Source: Candidatus Gemmiger excrementigallinarum
Lineage (GTDB): Bacteria; Bacillota; Clostridia; Oscillospirales; Ruminococcaceae
Assembly: GCA_019116445.1 (NCBI GenBank)
Contig: DXBP01000003.1
Span: 1 to 64,000, forward strand
DNA: 64,000 nucleotides
Reading direction: 5' to 3'
Under the pieces are notes generated by a model. That model worked only from the letters and a program-made list of their open reading frames with translations. It ran no database searches and was not told where the DNA came from. Below are positions 33,960-43,108 of this stretch, in pieces; positions within the stretch are counted from its first letter, which is position 1, and each line of letters begins with the position of its first letter. Position numbers and translations under genes: made by a program.

Positions 33960-34784
33960 TCAAACGTTTTGTGGTTCAGGGTTCGCCACAGGCTGTAACA
34001 GCGGATCTTTCCATACGCGGTACAACAAGTGGACCATAAGAATTGCACTGGCCGAAATGGTACACGAAATTCTCCGTTCCCCGCGCCGCGAACCAGTAAA
34101 ATCCGGTTCAAGCCAAAGGCAATCGCTTTGCAGACGGACCGTCTGCTGTACCAGCGCAAGCGCTGTATTGAAAGCCGCCATCTCTGCCCCATAGGCAACT
34201 GCAGTTGCTGCGGCATCTTCACAGGTAACCGTCCAGAAAATATTTACATGACGGACACTTATTTTGAAAATCGAATGTTGGTGCAGCCAGCGCATGTGTC
34301 CTAACAAGCAATTGCCAAGTTTCTTGGGATCTTCTTCCAATAAAGAAAGCGCACGCTCGATTCGTCCTTTGGCACCGGAAGGCAGCTCCGCCTCTTCCTC
34401 CTCCGCTGTTTTTTCCGGAACCGGCATCGTATTTATCGGAGGAGGTTCCGCTTTTCCCTGCTGCTGCGGTTTGTCGGTCACCGACGCTTTATCCGGCTGT
34501 GGGTGAGCAGATGATTTCGGCGGTTGGGGCTCTTCGGACACCGCTTTTTCCTTTTTCTCTTTGTTTTGGAAAAAAGAAGCGATATTATCCGTGCGAGGGT
34601 TCATACGGTGCGACCACACCGTACGGCGCAGCGGACCATATACAGCAGAAACGCGAAAGCATCCCGTGCGATACTCAATCGCCAATCCCATTGGCAGAAG
34701 AAGCGCCGTCAGAACAAGAACGCCCACGGCAAGCAAAAGCACAGCCAGGACTTTCAGTATCGCAAGCAATACAGGCATTGGCAC
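33960..34784 (-). CDS. DUF2953 (YtfI-like) membrane protein
   Basis: 274-residue protein with a strong N-terminal hydrophobic segment (residues 5-33), a charged, proline-rich middle (about 70-130, with many Glu, Lys and Pro) and a DUF2953 C-terminal domain (VRHVNIFWTVTCEDAAATAVAYGAEMA). Function unknown. Its steady place beside ytfJ/gerW suggests a sporulation or germination link. It begins at the end of scpB without a gap. Confidence 0.82.
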   Translation of the reverse strand: MPMPVLLAILKVLAVLLLAVGVLVLTALLLPMGLAIEYRTGCFRVSAVYGPLRRTVWSHRMNPRTDNIASFFQNKEKKEKAVSEEPQPPKSSAHPQPDKASVTDKPQQQGKAEPPPINTMPVPEKTAEEEEAELPSGAKGRIERALSLLEEDPKKLGNCLLGHMRWLHQHSIFKISVRHVNIFWTVTCEDAAATAVAYGAEMAAFNTALALVQQTVRLQSDCLWLEPDFTGSRRGERRISCTISASAILMVHLLYRVWKDPLLQPVANPEPQNV

Positions 34785-35372
34785 TCACTTCCATTCCAAC
34801 TGTTCTGCGTCGCTCTCAGAAGACTCTTCATCTGCCCCGGAATCGTTTGGCTCTCCTGCCTCATCATGCAGCGGCGGCAGATCTTTCAGACTGCCCAGTC
34901 CAAAGACCCGCAAAAAGGTGTCGGTTACCTGAAAAGCAACCGGCTTTCCCGGCAGATCCAACCGACCTGCCTCCTCAATCAAGCCCTTTTCCAGCAGCTT
35001 TGTCACAGTAGAAGAGGAATCCACGCCGCGTACCTGCTCAATGAAACTGCGGGAAACAGGCTGGTTATAAGCAATCACGGCCAGCACTTCCAAAGCGGCC
35101 GGAGAAAGAGGTGCATTACGCCGGGTGTCCAGAATCCGCTTGACCATTTCTCCGTAATATGGCCGCGTTGTCATTTGCCAGCGATCAGGGCCAAAACGGA
35201 GCAACGCCAGACCACTCTTCTGCTCATCGTAGCGCCGCTGCAGTTGTTCCAGCAGTTCCTCTGTTTCTACAGTGGATAGCCGCAACGCATCTGCCAGCCG
35301 CTCAATTTCCACCGGTTCCGCATGGGCAAACAACATTGCCTCCAATGCGCCGGTGTGCTGTGCATCATTCAT
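34785..35372 (-). CDS. scpB: Segregation and condensation protein B
   Basis: 195-residue winged-helix partner of SMC-ScpA. Visible: GALEAMLFAHAEPVEIERLADAL at the start and LSPAALEVLAVIAYNQPVSRSFIEQVRGVDSSSTV in the second winged helix. The tail is acidic. The ATG at 35372 has GGAGG 9 bases upstream and overlaps scpA by 8 bases. Confidence 0.95.
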   Translation of the reverse strand: MNDAQHTGALEAMLFAHAEPVEIERLADALRLSTVETEELLEQLQRRYDEQKSGLALLRFGPDRWQMTTRPYYGEMVKRILDTRRNAPLSPAALEVLAVIAYNQPVSRSFIEQVRGVDSSSTVTKLLEKGLIEEAGRLDLPGKPVAFQVTDTFLRVFGLGSLKDLPPLHDEAGEPNDSGADEESSESDAEQLEWK

Positions 35373-36096
35373 GGGCCGTATCCTCCTTCCGTCTGTTATG
35401 GCTGCGATCAAGATCCAGGGTACCATTTTCATCCACACGGACACGCCCTGCGCGGATCAGTTCCAGCAAAGCAAGAAACGTTGCCACGTTGGTGCTTCTG
35501 CTTTCCTCTCGGCTGAACAGCTGATTCATTTTTTGCAGGCTTCCGCGCAAAAGACCCCGGAGCATATGGGATACCCGGCTGGCCACCGAAACAAAAGGCG
35601 CCGTGACCAACGGTTCAAACCGTTCCTGGGTCGGTTTGCGTTTACGCAAACTGCGTCCCATCAGATTAAACCAAGCCTGTACCAAAAGGTTGGGATCATG
35701 ACGGCGGGTATATTCAGCCGCACCCACCAATGGCATCGGTTCGCGAACGGCTGTATACAGGTCCCGCGCACGCCCCCCCAGTTGTGCAGCCACCTCTTTA
35801 CAGGTACTGTATTCGATCAAGCGCCCGGTAAGTTCTGCCTTCATGCGCTCGGCTTCCGGACTGCGGGGCAATAACAGCGCGCTTTTCATCTGTACCAGAT
35901 GGGCCGCCATATCAATAAATTCGCTGGACACATCCATGCGGTTTTGCTGCAGCGTTCGAATTGCCGTTGTATATTGATCTATCAGCTCCATGATATTGAT
36001 ATCATAGAGATTCATTTTATTTTTACCCACCAGATACAGCAAAAGGTCCAGTGGTCCTTCAAAATCTTCCAGTTTAAAAGTTAACGCTTCCTGCAA
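35365..36096 (-). CDS. scpA: Segregation and condensation protein A
   Basis: 243-residue kleisin that bridges SMC and ScpB in chromosome segregation. The N-terminus LTFKLEDFEGPLDLLLYLVGKNKMNLYDINI is the classic ScpA signature, and the C-terminal winged helix VATFLALLELIRAGRV is present. It starts with a TTG at 36096 just after the M50 gene stop, with GGGGG upstream. Confidence 0.95.
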   Translation of the reverse strand: MQEALTFKLEDFEGPLDLLLYLVGKNKMNLYDINIMELIDQYTTAIRTLQQNRMDVSSEFIDMAAHLVQMKSALLLPRSPEAERMKAELTGRLIEYSTCKEVAAQLGGRARDLYTAVREPMPLVGAAEYTRRHDPNLLVQAWFNLMGRSLRKRKPTQERFEPLVTAPFVSVASRVSHMLRGLLRGSLQKMNQLFSREESRSTNVATFLALLELIRAGRVRVDENGTLDLDRSHNRRKEDTAHE

Positions 36097-36098
36097 AG

Positions 36099-36764
36099 TT
36101 ACCCCCAGAATACATCCACAAAGGCTGTCAATTCAACCAGGCGATCCCACATATAATTAACGGCAGCGGAAAGCGGTACATTGAGCACGCCTAAAAACAC
36201 CAGCAGCAAAACCGCCAACATGATCTGCCGCTCATACTGCATGGCTTTGAAATACAATCGACGCGGCAAAAAAAGCAAGGCAATACGGCTTCCGTCAAAT
36301 GGAGGAATCGGAATCAGATTGAATACAGCCAGACTCAAATTCATAGCCACCATATCGTAAAGAAACAGCATCAGTGCCGGAAGCTGGCCGCCCAATCCAC
36401 TGTAAATCACACACTTGTAGAGAATCATGGAAAACCAAGCCAGCAAAAGATTGCTGACGGGACCTGCGGCGGCAGAAACTGCCATTCCGATCTTGGGATT
36501 TTTATAATTCCGGACGTTCACCCCTACAGGCTTGGCCCAACCTACACCGCCAATCAACATGCAAAGTGCACCCAGTGGGTCAAAATGACGCATTGGGTTC
36601 AGCGACAGTCTTCCCGCACGTACGGCGGTGTCATCCCCCAGGCAATAACTGACAAGGGCGTGTGCTGCTTCATGAAAGGGTATGGCGATCAGCACAACAA
36701 CGGCCCGCAGCAGATACTGTACAATCTGGTACGGCGAAAGCAAGCCGTTCAAAAGAAACACCAC
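36099..36764 (-). CDS. Site-2 protease family (M50) membrane metallopeptidase
   Basis: 221-residue polytopic membrane protein with the zinc motif HEAAH near residue 32 inside the first hydrophobic helix, and a second motif NLIPIPPFDGSRI near 145 that supplies the third ligand (Asp). The protein resembles the short M50B peptidases often found next to scpA. Substrate unknown; it is not clearly SpoIVFB. The start is uncertain: a GTG at 36764 is the first in frame but has only a weak ribosome site. Confidence 0.88.
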   Translation of the reverse strand: MVFLLNGLLSPYQIVQYLLRAVVVLIAIPFHEAAHALVSYCLGDDTAVRAGRLSLNPMRHFDPLGALCMLIGGVGWAKPVGVNVRNYKNPKIGMAVSAAAGPVSNLLLAWFSMILYKCVIYSGLGGQLPALMLFLYDMVAMNLSLAVFNLIPIPPFDGSRIALLFLPRRLYFKAMQYERQIMLAVLLLVFLGVLNVPLSAAVNYMWDRLVELTAFVDVFWG

Positions 36765-36905
36765 CCCATTTAAAGAATCATCTTATTATATCGTACAAAA
36801 TGGCGCAAAACAAGCCCTGCCCATGGGACAGAACTGCTGTTTTGACCGTTTTTTGTACAAAAGCACGCATTTACAAAAAAAGTTCAACTTTTTTGTGCAA
36901 AAGAC

Positions 36906-36934
36906 TTGCAATTCCGAAAAATATTCGTTATAAT
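36906..36934 (+). promoter_or_regulatory. rpmB promoter
   Basis: TTGCAA (36906-36911), a 17-base spacer and a perfect TATAAT (36929-36934), with a leader of about 30 bases before rpmB. Confidence 0.85.
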
Positions 36935-36967
36935 GGTACAGCTATTGAAAAGGAGGTGCAAGCAATT

Positions 36968-37156
36968 ATGGCCAAATGTTCTTGCTGTGGCAAGGGTGTC
37001 ACGTTCGGTATCAAGGTTTCTCACTCTCATCGTCGGAGCAACCGTACCTGGAACCCCAATGTCAAGCGCGTGAAGGCGATCGTGGACGGTTCCCCGAAGT
37101 ATATCTACGCCTGCACCCGCTGCCTGCGCTCTGGTAAAGTTACCCGCGCGGTCTGA
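36968..37156 (+). CDS. rpmB: 50S ribosomal protein L28
   Basis: 62-residue L28, starting MAKCSCCGKGVTFGIKVSHSHRRSNRTWNPN and with a second cysteine pair CTRC near residue 50 (zinc-type L28). AGGAGGT is about 10 bases upstream. In Bacillus rpmB is beside spoVM; here it is about 20 kb away with its own promoter and terminator. Confidence 0.97.
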   Translation: MAKCSCCGKGVTFGIKVSHSHRRSNRTWNPNVKRVKAIVDGSPKYIYACTRCLRSGKVTRAV

Positions 37157-37171
37157 TTGGAAAGAAAAATT

Positions 37172-37200
37172 GCCGGTCACGTCGCGTGACCGGCTTTTTC
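37172..37200 (+). terminator. Terminator after rpmB
   Basis: 10-bp perfect stem GCCGGTCACG / CGTGACCGGC with a 3-base loop (37172-37194), followed by TTTTTC. Confidence 0.9.
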
Positions 37201-37231
37201 TCTTTTTCGGAACTTTATAAAGGAGTATGCT

Positions 37232-37405
37232 ATGCTGCCCCGTGATCCTATTATTCTAGTAAGCTATGTCAATACCAAGCTGCGCGATCGCGACGCCAGC
37301 TTGGCAATTTTCTGTGAGGAAGAAGAGGCGGATGAAACGGCTCTTCGTGCGGTCCTTGCAGAAGTGGGATACGAATACGATCCTGCCCGCAACCAGTTTG
37401 TGTAA
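37232..37405 (+). CDS. DUF4250 domain protein, 57 residues
   Basis: Small frame beginning MLPRDPIILVSYVNTKLRD and ending GYEYDPARNQFV, the conserved ends of the DUF4250 family, with an acidic middle (CEEEEADE). Function unknown; the family is common in Clostridia. AAGGAG lies 6 bases before the ATG at 37232. It is followed after 33 bases by the ATP-grasp gene and is probably co-transcribed with it. Confidence 0.85.
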   Translation: MLPRDPIILVSYVNTKLRDRDASLAIFCEEEEADETALRAVLAEVGYEYDPARNQFV

Positions 37406-37438
37406 GACCGCTTTGTGAGAGAGGAAGTAGAACAATCC

Positions 37439-38632
37439 ATGAACTTTATCTTCGTCAGCCCGCATTTTCCTAAAACATACTGGAATTTTTGCGAGCGCCT
37501 GCGTCGGAACGGTGTAAATGTGCTGGGCATCGGCGACGCACCTTTTGACGAGATCCCCTATGAACTGAAGGATTGCCTGACGGAGTATTATCGTGTGGAC
37601 AACCTGGGCAATTACGACGAGATGGTCCGTGCTGTGGCATATTTCACGTTCCATTACGGGAAAATCGACTGGCTGGAGTCCAACAACGAGTATTGGCTGG
37701 AAATGGATGCGCAGCTGCGCACCGACTTCAACATTTCCACCGGAGCGAAAAACGATTTCATTGAACGCATTAAGTTCAAAAGTAAAATGAAAGAGAGTTA
37801 CCGCGCCGCCGGGGTTCCTGTTGCTCGCCATCACATAGTCTGCACTATAGATGCTGCCAGAGATTTTATCCGTACTGTCGGGTACCCTGTCATTGTCAAG
37901 CCGGACAACGGCTGCGGTGCCGAAGCCACGTACAAGCTGAAAAACGATGCTGATTTGCAGGAGTTCTTTGCCAAGCTGCCCAGCATCCCCTATATCATGG
38001 AAGAGTACATCAATGGTACCATTGTCAGCTTTGACGGAGTTGCTGATTCCCGTTGTGTTCCTTTGTTCTACACTTCTAACGTCTTCCCTACCCCGCTTCT
38101 GGATATTGTAAGCCAGAAAGGCGATTTGGCATACTGGACCCAAAAATCCGTTCCTGCTGCTTTGAAGGATGTGGGTTTCCGCACGATCAAGGCTTTCGGC
38201 GCCAAGAGCCGCTTCTTCCACTGTGAATTTTTCCAACTCAATGAGGACAAACCCGGCCTCGGCAAAAAAGGCGATTATGTGGCCCTGGAAGTCAATATGC
38301 GCCCTGCCGGCGGCTATACGCCCGATATGATCAATTACGCCAACTCTGTAGACTGCTATCAGATCTGGGCGGATATGGTCTGCTATGACGAGGTGCGGAA
38401 TCTGAACCTGAACGGTCCTAAATATTACTGCGTGTATGCATCTCGCAGGGATTGCCACAAATACAAACACACTCATGCTCAGATCATGGCAAGATACGGC
38501 AGCCGCATGAAAATGTGCGACGAACTTCCGCTGGCACTCCGTCTGGATATGGGCGACCGAATGTATACGGTAAATCTGCGTTCCACTGCAGAAAGGGACG
38601 CATTTATTCGCTACGTGCAGCAGCGTGCCTGA
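37439..38632 (+). CDS. ATP-grasp superfamily ligase, substrate unknown
   Basis: 397-residue protein with ATP-grasp architecture. It has an N-terminal Rossmann-like domain (NFIFVSPHFPKTYWNFCERLRRNGVNVLGIG), a central nucleotide-binding region with GYPVIVKPDNGCGAEATYKL (near 145-165, invariant Lys) and YIMEEYINGTIVSFDGV (near 185-200), and a C-terminal metal-binding segment VALEVNMRPAGGYTPDMINYA near 285-305. Such proteins are often mislabelled short carbamoyl-phosphate synthase. Acylphosphate-based amide or ester bond formation is likely, but the substrate is unknown. The ATG at 37439 is chosen over an in-frame TTG at 37415. It faces the esterase operon. Confidence 0.85.
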   Translation: MNFIFVSPHFPKTYWNFCERLRRNGVNVLGIGDAPFDEIPYELKDCLTEYYRVDNLGNYDEMVRAVAYFTFHYGKIDWLESNNEYWLEMDAQLRTDFNISTGAKNDFIERIKFKSKMKESYRAAGVPVARHHIVCTIDAARDFIRTVGYPVIVKPDNGCGAEATYKLKNDADLQEFFAKLPSIPYIMEEYINGTIVSFDGVADSRCVPLFYTSNVFPTPLLDIVSQKGDLAYWTQKSVPAALKDVGFRTIKAFGAKSRFFHCEFFQLNEDKPGLGKKGDYVALEVNMRPAGGYTPDMINYANSVDCYQIWADMVCYDEVRNLNLNGPKYYCVYASRRDCHKYKHTHAQIMARYGSRMKMCDELPLALRLDMGDRMYTVNLRSTAERDAFIRYVQQRA

Positions 38633-38641
38633 GTGTATTTT

Positions 38642-38674
38642 CCGCAGAACAGCATACGTTCTGCGGCTTTTTTA
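38642..38674 (+). terminator. Terminator after the ATP-grasp gene
   Basis: 9-bp stem CCGCAGAAC / GTTCTGCGG (38642-38666) followed by CTTTTTTATTT. Confidence 0.9.
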
Positions 38675-38712
38675 TTTGCTGTGCTACAGGTTGTTCCATA
38701 TAAAATCAAAAA

Positions 38713-38736
38713 CGCATAGCCTTTTCGGGCTATGCG
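38713..38736. terminator. Bidirectional terminator closing the deoB operon
   Basis: 9-bp stem CGCATAGCC / GGCTATGCG. The minus strand is followed by TTTTTGATTTT, so it ends the minus-strand operon; T-rich sequence is present on the plus strand as well. Confidence 0.85.
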
Positions 38737-38743
38737 CTTTTCT

Positions 38744-40270
38744 TTATTGTTTTTCTACCACTACAACGGAATTTTTTCCATAATACGGTGTCAGTCCCCA
38801 AAGGTCCGGTCCGACCGAAACGTCTGTATAATACAGCAGCCACGGGCGTTCATCCGCACCTAAGGGAGTAATTTCCGCATCGGTCACACGCTCATCACTG
38901 AGGATAGCTTCCCGCTCATCAAGAGTGCGGGCAAAAGCGGCCGCCTGGCCGTTTGCCAGTTCATAAGCAGCTTCCAGACTGGTAGCGAAAAAATTGTCTT
39001 GCCCTTCCTTGACGGTATGACTGCCGACACACGCCATACAGACAAGCATCGCAGCCATAGCAGCCGGCAAAAATCGGGCGTGATGCCACAACCTGTGTTC
39101 TGCGGTCGTCAAAGAAACGCTCCGTATACGTTCCAGCCAACCCAACAGCAAGAATTCCGATACAGCAAGACCCAAAATAAAGGTCATCCAGACTACGTTC
39201 AACAGCCGCCCCGCGCCAATACCGCCCATCGTATAGGACGGCAGAAAAATCATGGCCCACATGAGCACATAGGTGCCAGCAATCCCCCACCACGGATTAC
39301 GGAAGATTCTGTCAGACAGCACACAACTTTGCGCCAAACGGTGCAACGGTAAGGCCAGAAGCAATAAAAGACAAAGTAAGGGCACATCCAGCCACCGAAT
39401 CCACTGCATCCCCGCCAACACAAAGCTCTTGGCAATGGCCTCAACCAAACCGGTGCCTGTGAAACCTTCTGTACGCACCTGCGTTCCCGGAGCCGTAATA
39501 TTGATCAGCAATCCGACAATCGCAGACACAAGTGCCGGGACAATCCGGAAATTACGGCTCCGTACGCATACAATGGTCCCAAAGAGGAGCAGAAGAATAT
39601 TGAGCTCGCCAACCACCTGGTGCCCGCCGCCAATTACAAGTCCGATTCCTGTACCGAAAACCATATAAGCTGCGCGGCGGAACCGGCTCAGGTTATCCGG
39701 CATAGCCAAGGCGAACATGAGTGCAGTGTTCAGAATGGTAAGCGCGAAATACGGCAGATAATTCATAGCACCGTTGAACCAGTAGAGTCCCTCCACCGGA
39801 GAGGGCATTCCTTCCACAAAGGCAAAAAGAAACAACAACGACAATGCCAGTGGCAGACGTTTTTGAGCAGGTTCCAGGCGGAAAATCACGATCCGTGCAG
39901 CCGCATACAGGCACAAAAACAGCGGTATCAATACACACAAAAAGGTAAGGCCATACCATTGATTGCCAAAGATTGCCGGCTGCAGCGCCAGCACAAATCC
40001 CGAAACGTAAAGTCCCTGCCAGTTCCGGAAAAAGTATACCGTTGTTTCCCAGGCGGCGGCCAGCAGTCGACCCCAGTCCGCACCATATTGCTCTACTACC
40101 GCATGCGTACGTGCCGCATACACATAGTCATCCGCAGACGGCCGCGCATAAAAGGCCAGCAGTGCCGCGGGCAGCAGCAGCACCAGGATCAGCAGTACAA
40201 ACCGGCGCAGCCAGCGCTTTTGCGCTTCTGCATCATGCCAAAAATCCATAAACGTATATTCCTTTGCCAT
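38744..40270 (-). CDS. Polytopic membrane protein, DUF6056/GT-C-like
   Basis: 508-residue protein with about ten or more hydrophobic segments. Shortly after the first membrane helix is an RPSADDYVYAARTH motif, which resembles the acidic loop of GT-C glycosyltransferases that use lipid-linked sugars. A soluble tail of about 90 residues follows the last helix. It is like the DUF6056 family. A role in adding sugars to envelope material is an inference from fold only. It begins 9 bases after the esterase gene and is last in the deoB-ydcF-esterase operon. Confidence 0.75.
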   Translation of the reverse strand: MAKEYTFMDFWHDAEAQKRWLRRFVLLILVLLLPAALLAFYARPSADDYVYAARTHAVVEQYGADWGRLLAAAWETTVYFFRNWQGLYVSGFVLALQPAIFGNQWYGLTFLCVLIPLFLCLYAAARIVIFRLEPAQKRLPLALSLLFLFAFVEGMPSPVEGLYWFNGAMNYLPYFALTILNTALMFALAMPDNLSRFRRAAYMVFGTGIGLVIGGGHQVVGELNILLLLFGTIVCVRSRNFRIVPALVSAIVGLLINITAPGTQVRTEGFTGTGLVEAIAKSFVLAGMQWIRWLDVPLLCLLLLLALPLHRLAQSCVLSDRIFRNPWWGIAGTYVLMWAMIFLPSYTMGGIGAGRLLNVVWMTFILGLAVSEFLLLGWLERIRSVSLTTAEHRLWHHARFLPAAMAAMLVCMACVGSHTVKEGQDNFFATSLEAAYELANGQAAAFARTLDEREAILSDERVTDAEITPLGADERPWLLYYTDVSVGPDLWGLTPYYGKNSVVVVEKQ

Positions 40271-40279
40271 GTAAATGGA

Positions 40280-41041
40280 TCACGGGTTCCCCAGCGTCAT
40301 TTGCAGGAAGTATGTCCATTGCTTTTCCCACCAGGGCCAGTCGTGTGAAACGTCAGGTCCCCAGATATCAACGATGGGATGAATGTCCTTGCTCTCCAGG
40401 ATTGCCTGGAGCTCCTTGGTCGAAGCCAGCAGATCCCCTTCCCATGCGCCCTGACCGCAGCACATAATAAACTTGTCAGCCTGCGCATACAGCTTTTTGT
40501 AGGGGTGATTGTCCGGGAAATTACGCATATAATCACACGGAGAATTGCGATAAACCAAATCGTCCATATAATCACCAAAGAACATTCGGGAAGAATACAA
40601 CCCGCTCAGCGCAATGGTGCCGTTATACAGATCCGGACGGCGCAGATACAAGTTCACAGCATGGCCTGCACCCATGCTGGCGCCGCCCACCAGAATCCTG
40701 CCGGTGTGATCCTCGCCCTGTTCCCGGTTGATTTCCAGTACCCGCCGGGTCAGTTCCTCGCAGACATAGTTATACCAGCGTTCCTGCATTTCAATGCGCG
40801 GACGTTCCGGGCCATGGTTATCCCAGCTTTCAGGGTCGATGCTGTCCACGGTAAAAATCTGCAATTTTCCATTGTCGATCCACGGTGCCGCCAGATTGCA
40901 CATATTGCGGTCTTCCCAGTCATAAAAGCGCCCGCTCTGGCACGGGAAAATCAGGATCGGCCGTCCGGCATGTCCGTATACCTTGAACTCCATAAACCGG
41001 TCGAGATAACGACTGTATTCCTTATAATAGCGGATCTGCAT
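40280..41041 (-). CDS. Esterase D-like alpha/beta hydrolase
   Basis: 253-residue cytoplasmic-looking esterase with no signal peptide. The nucleophile motif GGASMGAGHA places Ser at residue 122, and the C-terminal SHDWPWWEKQW supplies the catalytic His with the Trp pattern of the esterase D/enterochelin-esterase type. The N-terminus FMEFKVYGHAGRPILIFPCQSGRFYDWEDR is highly characteristic of a clostridial subgroup. The natural substrate is unknown. It is separated by 12 bases from ydcF and 9 bases from the membrane protein gene, and lies opposite the ATP-grasp gene. Confidence 0.85.
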   Translation of the reverse strand: MQIRYYKEYSRYLDRFMEFKVYGHAGRPILIFPCQSGRFYDWEDRNMCNLAAPWIDNGKLQIFTVDSIDPESWDNHGPERPRIEMQERWYNYVCEELTRRVLEINREQGEDHTGRILVGGASMGAGHAVNLYLRRPDLYNGTIALSGLYSSRMFFGDYMDDLVYRNSPCDYMRNFPDNHPYKKLYAQADKFIMCCGQGAWEGDLLASTKELQAILESKDIHPIVDIWGPDVSHDWPWWEKQWTYFLQMTLGNP

Positions 41042-41053
41042 AGCAGTTCCCTC

Positions 41054-41872
41054 CTACTTATAAAAAAATCGTTTATTCAAATCCAAAAATCCCACCATCG
41101 CGTGCATAGGCCCGCTGGCGGAAGTTTTGAAAACCCAGTAATAGGCCAGCGCAAGAGCTTCCCGCAAGTAGCAGGGCAGCACACTGCGCCACGGTGTGGC
41201 GGCCGGAAGGGACGTTGCTGCAGTGAGCCCTGCCATACGTGCATAGCAACCGGCCCGATAGCAGTGGAATGCGTTAGAAACATACACCACCGGCGTAGAC
41301 GTATCATATCCGTACTGCCGCATGATCTCCAGCGAAAAGGCAAAATTCTCCTCTGTAGAGGTGGAAGCATTTTCTGCCACCACCTGTTCCGGATCAAGGC
41401 CTTTGGCTATCAGATAATCGCGCATAGCCTGCCCTTCCGGGACCCATTCATCGCGTCCCTGCCCGCCGCTGGTGATCACCAGTACGTCGGGATGTGCCGC
41501 CGCGTATGCGTAAGCCTTATCCAGTCGATAGCGCAACAATGTGCTGGGCTTATCTTTTCGAAGACCAGCCCCCAAAACAATGACAACTTTTTCCTGCCCT
41601 GTGGGCGGATTGGAATATCCGCTGACCGCAACAAAAGCTACCAGGAGCGCATAAAGAATCCCCACAAGAAGAACCAACCACCCGGTGATCCTTCCCGCAC
41701 CCGAAGTGTGGAACCATGCGTGCAGCGGCTTTTGCCATATTGCATAACACGTTACGGCAGCTGCCAGGATCCAGACCATCAGGTTCCCCATATTGAAGTT
41801 GCTGGTAAACATGAGCGCGACAGAATAAACTACCAACGCTGCCGCCAGAACATAGAGGAGTACCGATCCCAT
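41054..41872 (-). CDS. YdcF/ElyC (DUF218) family membrane protein
   Basis: 272-residue protein with three N-terminal membrane helices (about residues 4-20, 28-45, 55-80) and a DUF218 domain, where VIVLGAGLRKDKPSTLLRYRLDKAYAYA and VLVITSGGQGRDEWVPEGQAM give the conserved Gly-rich and Glu residues. Homologues (ElyC, SanA) act in envelope maintenance; the biochemical activity is not established. The start is unsure: the ATG at 41872, one base after the deoB stop, suits stop-restart coupling, while ATGs at 41890-41893 would overlap deoB. Confidence 0.82.
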   Translation of the reverse strand: MGSVLLYVLAAALVVYSVALMFTSNFNMGNLMVWILAAAVTCYAIWQKPLHAWFHTSGAGRITGWLVLLVGILYALLVAFVAVSGYSNPPTGQEKVVIVLGAGLRKDKPSTLLRYRLDKAYAYAAAHPDVLVITSGGQGRDEWVPEGQAMRDYLIAKGLDPEQVVAENASTSTEENFAFSLEIMRQYGYDTSTPVVYVSNAFHCYRAGCYARMAGLTAATSLPAATPWRSVLPCYLREALALAYYWVFKTSASGPMHAMVGFLDLNKRFFYK

Positions 41873-41873
41873 T

Positions 41874-43049
41874 TTATTTACGAATCTCATCATACACACC
41901 ACAGCCGGCCGCACAGTACGGAACGTTCAGGCTCTGGCAGACGGTGTCCGCAATCGTGGCAAAGCTATAGCGCGTATGCAAATTCACTCCCGACCGGATC
42001 TCATCTCCGTAAATCAGGAACGGAACATACTCCCGCGTATGGTCAGTGGTTTTTCTGTAGCTGGGATCGCAGCCGTGATCAGCCGTGATCATAAGCACAT
42101 CCCCGGGTCGCATCTTGGCACGGAACGCGGGCAGCCAGTCGTTGAATTCTGCCGCCGCAGCCGCATAGCCTGCCACATCCCGTCGATGACCGTAGAGCAT
42201 ATCAAAATCTACCAGGTTGACGAATGCCAGCCCTTCAAAGTCGCGGTCCGCCAGTTCCAGCGTCACCTGCAGCCCCTCTGTGTTGCCACTGGTGCGGATG
42301 GTTTCGCCAACACCTTTTCCTGCAAAAATATCATGGATTTTACCCACACCGATGGTGGCTTTTCCGGCGGCCAACAAGGCATCCAGCATCGTATCCTGCG
42401 GCGGAACAAGGCTATAGTCATGCCGGCGTGCCGTACGGGTAAAGTTAGCGGCGCAATCCCCCACAAACGGACGGGCAATCACGCGGCCGACACCGTATTT
42501 GCCAACCAGCAGTTCCCGGGCCTGCTCGCAGATCTTATACAGCTTTTCCACCGGTACGAGCGCTTCATTGGCAGCAATCTGAAACACGCTGTCAGCAGAG
42601 GTATAAACAATCAGCGCACCGGTTTTAAGGTGCTCCTCTCCATAATCACGGATGACCTCTGTACCGGAATAGGGCTTATTGCACAGCACCTTATACCCGG
42701 TCTTAGCGGTAAAGGCATCCAGCAGTTCCTGCGGGAATCCATCCGGAAAAGTCGGCAGCGGCTCAGCACTCAGAAGACCGGCAATCTCCCAGTGCCCGAT
42801 CGTTGTATCCTTGCCGGCGCTGGCTTCGCGCAGACGAGCGAAACTGCCTGCGGGATGCTCCACAGCCTTGCCGCAGGTCACGCCATCCAGGTTGAACAGT
42901 CCCAGTTCAGCCAGATGCTCTGCCTTGAAGTTGGGATGAGCCGCAATTGCCGCCAACGTATTGGTGCCCACATCTCCGAACTGTGCTGCATCGGGTTCTG
43001 CGCCGATACCGAAGCTGTCCAGAACGATGAGAAATACTCGTTTTGCCAT
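41874..43049 (-). CDS. deoB: Phosphopentomutase
   Basis: 391-residue enzyme that interconverts ribose 1-phosphate and ribose 5-phosphate in nucleoside salvage. It shows the alkaline-phosphatase-fold metal motif VFLIVLDSFGIGAEPDA at the start, a phosphorylated Thr region GKDTTIGHWEIAG near 88, and MITADHGCDPSYRKTTDHTREYVP near 325. The ATG at 43049 has AGGAGA 9 bases upstream. First gene of the operon with ydcF, the esterase and the membrane protein. Confidence 0.96.
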   Translation of the reverse strand: MAKRVFLIVLDSFGIGAEPDAAQFGDVGTNTLAAIAAHPNFKAEHLAELGLFNLDGVTCGKAVEHPAGSFARLREASAGKDTTIGHWEIAGLLSAEPLPTFPDGFPQELLDAFTAKTGYKVLCNKPYSGTEVIRDYGEEHLKTGALIVYTSADSVFQIAANEALVPVEKLYKICEQARELLVGKYGVGRVIARPFVGDCAANFTRTARRHDYSLVPPQDTMLDALLAAGKATIGVGKIHDIFAGKGVGETIRTSGNTEGLQVTLELADRDFEGLAFVNLVDFDMLYGHRRDVAGYAAAAAEFNDWLPAFRAKMRPGDVLMITADHGCDPSYRKTTDHTREYVPFLIYGDEIRSGVNLHTRYSFATIADTVCQSLNVPYCAAGCGVYDEIRK

Positions 43050-43108
43050 AAGTTTTACTCTCCTGTCATAAAAATCGGAAAAGTTACAATACGCCATTGT
43101 TATTTCAC

